Assembly (NCBI RefSeq): GCF_002127325.2
Contig: NC_035447.2
Coordinates: forward strand, 30,005,249 to 30,069,248
Length of the DNA stretch: 64,000 bases
Reading direction: 5' to 3'
Source: Helianthus annuus
Taxonomy: Eukaryota; Streptophyta; Magnoliopsida; Asterales; Asteraceae
Positions 60,357-64,000 of this stretch are shown one piece after another. The translations under genes and the position numbers were made by a program. A model generated the notes under the pieces. The model saw only the letters and a list, made by a program, of their open reading frames with translations. It had not been told where the DNA came from and searched no databases. The stretch's first letter is position 1, and every line of letters begins with the position of its first letter.

Positions 60357-63300
60357 ATGGGCGTCGTACGGACGGATGAGAGCCGGAGATCTGAGATCGA
60401 AGAGTTCCGCCGGATGCTACTATCCTGTTCCGCCGTCGTCCTCAAAGTCACCACGGAAGACGACAGCAATCACCGGCGAGTAACCGCCGCTAACCGAAAC
60501 GAACACGCAGTAGATCAGATGCTCGTTTGCGTCACCAGCGGTGTCTCGTTCCTCGGTATAGCTATTGTGAAACAGCTTCTGATCAGAGGCTATGCCGTTC
60601 GGATCATCGTCGATAACGAAGGTAATTAAAGCTTGTATGTTCTTATTTTTGTATGTATTTTGTTAAGTATGAAGAACAATGAACTCTGTGATAGCTAGGT
60701 TATAAGTTTTATGAATGAAATTATCGGTGATTTTGTGTGTAGATCTTAGAAGCGGTTGTGTTGACTTTGTGAACTGATATATTGATTGAGAATATTGAGA
60801 TTTTTGACATATGTGTTCTACATTAGTTGAATCATGAGCTTGATAGTATATACATTTACATAGCTATCGTGAAAGTGTGAAACAGCTTCTGATTATAACG
60901 AAGGTATAACTTGTTCGTTCTAATGTTTGTATATGCATATTGTTAAATATTAACTGATAAGTATGAAGAACAGAGCACTCTGTGTTAGGTTTTAGGTTAT
61001 ATGATTGTAATTATCAGTGTTTTATGTGTAGATCTTAGAAGCGGTTATGTTGACTTTGTGTAGTGATGTGTCGATTGAGAATTTTGAAATTTTTGACATC
61101 TATGTTGTAGATTAGTTGAATCAAGAACTTCATACATTTACATAGCCTAGCGAACTCTGTAGTAGGTTTTAGCTTTTATGATTGAAATTATCTCTGTTTT
61201 TTGTGCTTTTTTTTAACGGCCAAAAGAAAAAAAACAATAAACAGTAATAATTTTTGTGTAGTGACTTATAAATTGAGTATTTTGAAAATTTTAACACATT
61301 TACATAGCAATTAATTGTTCCTGAATTAACTGGAGAATTTGAAATTACAGAAGACATAGTGCGGCTGAGGGAGATCGAAAATTCAGGCGAGATTGAAGGA
61401 TCAACGAGAGCCACAAACAACAATCTGATAGGAGTTGTTGTGGCAAAATTCGACGATCGCAGAAGCTTAATTGAAGCGTTTGATGGATGCTGTGCGGTAT
61501 TTCACACCACCGCTTTCATTGATCCAAGCGGATTGTCTGGTTACTCGGTGAGTCTCTACGTTCTGTGAGTTGATCACCTTTTTATTGCATCTAGACATAG
61601 TCCATCGTACGGTAAAACAGACGCAAAAAAGCCGAAAAAGTGTATTGGTAAATAATAATTTATCTTTTTCTTCAACAACAAATACACCCTCACTTAAAAG
61701 TACTCCTAAAATGCTCCAGTTTTGTGTGTATTGAATATATGAAAACCTAATGCTAAAGCTAACTGACTAGCGAGTGCCAATAATAATAAAACGACATCAG
61801 CTAGAGTAATATACAAATTTAAAAATATATAATAAACTAATTCGACTTAAACAGTCGGCTGAAATCAATTTGTTTTATTATTCTACTTTTCTTTTCCTTC
61901 TAGAAGCATTCTACAATTCTATTTAACTCCATTAAGGCCATGTGTAGTCATAAAGCCCTTTGTGGGGCGTTATGCGACACGTGTCGTGCCACGTCACACG
62001 GGGGTTTTATGGGGCGTTATATCACTAGAGCCCGTAGTCATAAAGCCCCTACCCATCATTACCTATTTAATAATTTTCAATATTATTAATTAATTATAAA
62101 AACAATAACCTTTTTTTGATTGGTCCAAGGTTTGAAAGCTCCCTCCACAACGCCGCGATATCCATAGCGCTGCCCAATTTTTTTTGCCTCATAACGCCGC
62201 CCGTAGTGGTGTTAGGGGCGTTATGAGAGAAAATGGCGCCATATGAAGCCCCACTACGCATACTCTAATGGAAACCAATAACAACCTGTCATTGTCCAAC
62301 TGTTGAGGATGGCCCTAGCGTTTCTCACAAGATATTATTGTTTTTTATATGATATCTTTCAATCAAGATTTCCTATAATTTTATTTTGTTTACTTATCAC
62401 TATTTGACTACACACAAAAATATTATCAAATGAGTGTGAATTTGATCCATAAAGTACATGAAATGTGATTATTGTTTTATGAAAAATGATAGAAATCGAT
62501 GGTGGAAATAGAAGCAAGGGCCGCGGAAAATGTAGCAGAGGCTTGCGCAGCAACTCCCTCTGTTAGGAACTATGTGCTTACATCTTCTCTATTGGCATGC
62601 ATATGGAGAGATGGTTCCAATGGCAGCCTCCCTACAGTAGTAGACCACAATAGCTGGAGTGATGAATCCTGTTGCAGTAGCAAAAAGGTTAGGAAACTCT
62701 ACCCACTTTTTGTGTTAGACCTTTTAATCTTTTATCCTATATACAACATAATATTGCATACGGATGTTGTGTTATACAACATGACCCTACAATGTTGGGG
62801 ATATAAGATCGGGACCGTAGACTGTCGGGACATCTTTGTCATATATGCATGCATTGTAGGGTTATATGGTCATATTGTACATATGTACAACATAATATTG
62901 CAACCTGTGTTATACAATATAACCCTACAATGTAGGAGATATGAAACTGGGATATCTTTGTTCTACTTGCATTGTAGGATTATACAGTATATACAATGTA
63001 CGAGGTACAAAAATGGGGCAATCGATTTGAGCTCGCTTTAGAACTCCATTTGGATGTAATGACCATTAGTGTTTTACAATCTCATGAAAACAACTTAACA
63101 ACTATTATCTAAATTCCACTACAAATCCCATACAAAGATTTTATATTTGCTTTCTTAAAATAATAATATAATCCCTCAAATTTATGCATAATTAAAAAAT
63201 TATCCTAATATGATTGTGACACATAACCAAATTTATGCATAATTAAATAATTATCGTCCTAATATGATTGTGACACATGACAAAATGAAAACACGAGACA

Positions 63301-63969
63301 AATTAAAGAAAGTTATGTCAACATATGTCATCATCTAACCATGACGGATGATATAACATTACTGTTGTAAAAAATATGCAAAACAAGATCATATAATAAG
63401 AAAACATTACCTTTAAGATGGAAACATGTCTGAAATAGGTGTTTGTTTGAAATATTACAGTTATGGTATGCATTGGGTAAGCTAAAAGCCGAACGAGTGT
63501 CATGGCGGATAGCCGAGGAAAAGGGGTTGAAGTTGACCACAATATGCTCGGGTCTTATCACCGGCCCTCGTTACTTCTGTACAAATCCATCATCCACCAT
63601 AGCATACCTTAAAGGTGCCATTTTATTAGTTAAAATCGCTTCAAATATTTGGGAAATCATAACTCACAATAATGAGAATATGCAGGTGGTAAAGATATGT
63701 ATGCACATGGTTTACTGGCAACAGTTGATGTTAATAAATTAGCTGATGCACATGTAAAGGTATACGAGGAAATGCACAAAACTGGTGGTGGACGATACGT
63801 TTGTTTTGACAACGTTATTGGTAGCCCAGAAGAGGTTCAAAGACTAGAACAAGAGACAGGAGTTTACATAGACACGAGTTCACACGATGCCACATTTAGA
63901 TTTGAGTTGTCAAATAGAAAGCTTGATAGATTAATGTCCCAAACGCACAGATGCATGAATGTATGTTAG
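60357..63969 (+). CDS. SNL6: Cinnamoyl-CoA reductase-like SDR (SNL6 type), five exons, 364 aa
   Basis: Exons 60357-60621, 61351-61547, 62493-62687, 63461-63614 and 63686-63969 have GT-AG introns and one frame ending in TAG. The N-terminus (MGVVRTDESRRSEIEEFRRML) is the extension typical of the At5g14700/SNL6 group. The nucleotide-binding segment VTSGVSFLG (59-67) is a variant of the usual TGAxGFIG. TSSLLACIW supplies the Ser, and LWYALGK (Y222, K226) the YxxxK pair of extended SDRs. True CCRs carry NWYCYGK here, so lignin-pathway cinnamoyl-CoA reduction is doubtful and another NADPH-dependent reduction is possible; rice SNL6 is linked to defence-associated lignin (from memory). Length fits the family (about 365 aa). 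No lesion was found. Intron 1 has a tandem duplication, intron 2 a MITE and intron 3 repeats. Confidence 0.93.
60559..61345 (+). repeat. Tandem duplication covering the end of exon 1 and intron 1
   Basis: The unit starts TAGCTAT.GTGAAA (60559 in exon 1, again at 60861 in the intron), about 302 bp apart, and runs through GTAGATCTTAGAAGCGGTT and ACATTTACATAGC. A third, partial copy begins near 61143. The second copy contains a decayed exon piece (AACAGCTTCTGAT...AACGAAGGTA) with a cryptic splice donor. Confidence 0.85.
61936..62265. mobile_element. PIF/Harbinger-type MITE in reductase intron 2
   Basis: The imperfect inverted ends are GGCCATGTGTAGTCATAAAGCC and, reverse-complemented from the right, GAGTATGCGTAGTGGGGCTTC. 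TAA flanks both sides (61933-61935, 62266-62268). The interior has repeated GGGGCGTTAT words. No coding capacity. Confidence 0.68.
62743..63000. repeat. Two diverged tandem units in reductase intron 3
   Basis: ACAACATAATATTGCA...CCCTACAATGT starts at 62743 and again at 62887. Within each unit, CCCTACAATG and CATTGTAGG(G/A) also face each other as inverted words. Confidence 0.75.
63178..63289. repeat. Two-copy tandem repeat in reductase intron 3
   Basis: AAATTTATGCATAATTAAA..ATTAT followed by CCTAATATGATTGTGACACA occurs twice, 51 bp apart. Confidence 0.85.
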
Positions 63970-64000
63970 CTAGCACGTCGATTATAAGATTTTGACCGAT

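Overview
The window is plant nuclear DNA. Support comes from GT-AG introns, plant-type genes, AT-rich intergenic DNA full of MITEs, and large nested Ty3/gypsy elements primed by initiator Met-tRNA. The repeat style recalls Asteraceae (sunflower-like), but that is inference from memory and was not tested. There are two host genes, one at each edge, with about 50 kb of nested transposons and intergenic DNA between them.

Layout. (1) 971-9156, + strand: a 20-exon STE20/GCK-type protein kinase of 688 codons (BLUS1-like group). Its introns hold a Mutator-type foldback MITE, a hAT MITE with a SINE inside it, a PIF/Harbinger MITE and a second Mutator-type MITE, most with readable target-site duplications (TSDs). 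(2) 9157-12573: simple and tandem repeats, a Helitron-like terminus, and a Mutator-type foldback with a hAT MITE inside. (3) 12574-25910: gypsy element E1 (+), degenerate and lacking integrase, split by the non-autonomous element E2 (14353-21724, minus strand, two 2,646-bp LTRs, perfect TSD AAACT). (4) 26082-43904, minus strand: a MULE-type transposase gene (FAR1-like DNA-binding domain, DDE transposase, SWIM finger, GRP repeats, OTU-type cysteine protease). It is cut by the 14.8-kb gypsy element E3 (28604-43428, TSD GTCGC). One E3 LTR has itself received two hAT MITEs. (5) 44599-52740: gypsy element E4 (minus), heavily mutated and related to E1. (6) 52741-60270: intergenic repeats, including a large palindrome, two tRNA-like SINEs, a composite inverted-repeat element with a retroelement fragment, and an LTR-like stretch. 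(7) 60357-63969, + strand: a five-exon, 364-aa cinnamoyl-CoA reductase-like short-chain dehydrogenase of the SNL6/At5g14700 type, complete, with a TATA box.

How it fits together. The two host genes are unrelated and only neighbours. The central block is a stack of insertions whose order can be read: E2 is younger than E1; E3 is younger than the MULE gene it cuts; the two hAT MITEs are younger than E3. The coordinates check by arithmetic: removing both MITEs and one copy of each 8-bp TSD from the longer E3 LTR leaves exactly 3,312 bp, the length of the other LTR. The features most worth a second look are the OTU-protease MULE, the extra ORFs between primer site and gag in E1, E3 and E4, and the exon-containing tandem duplication in intron 1 of the reductase gene.
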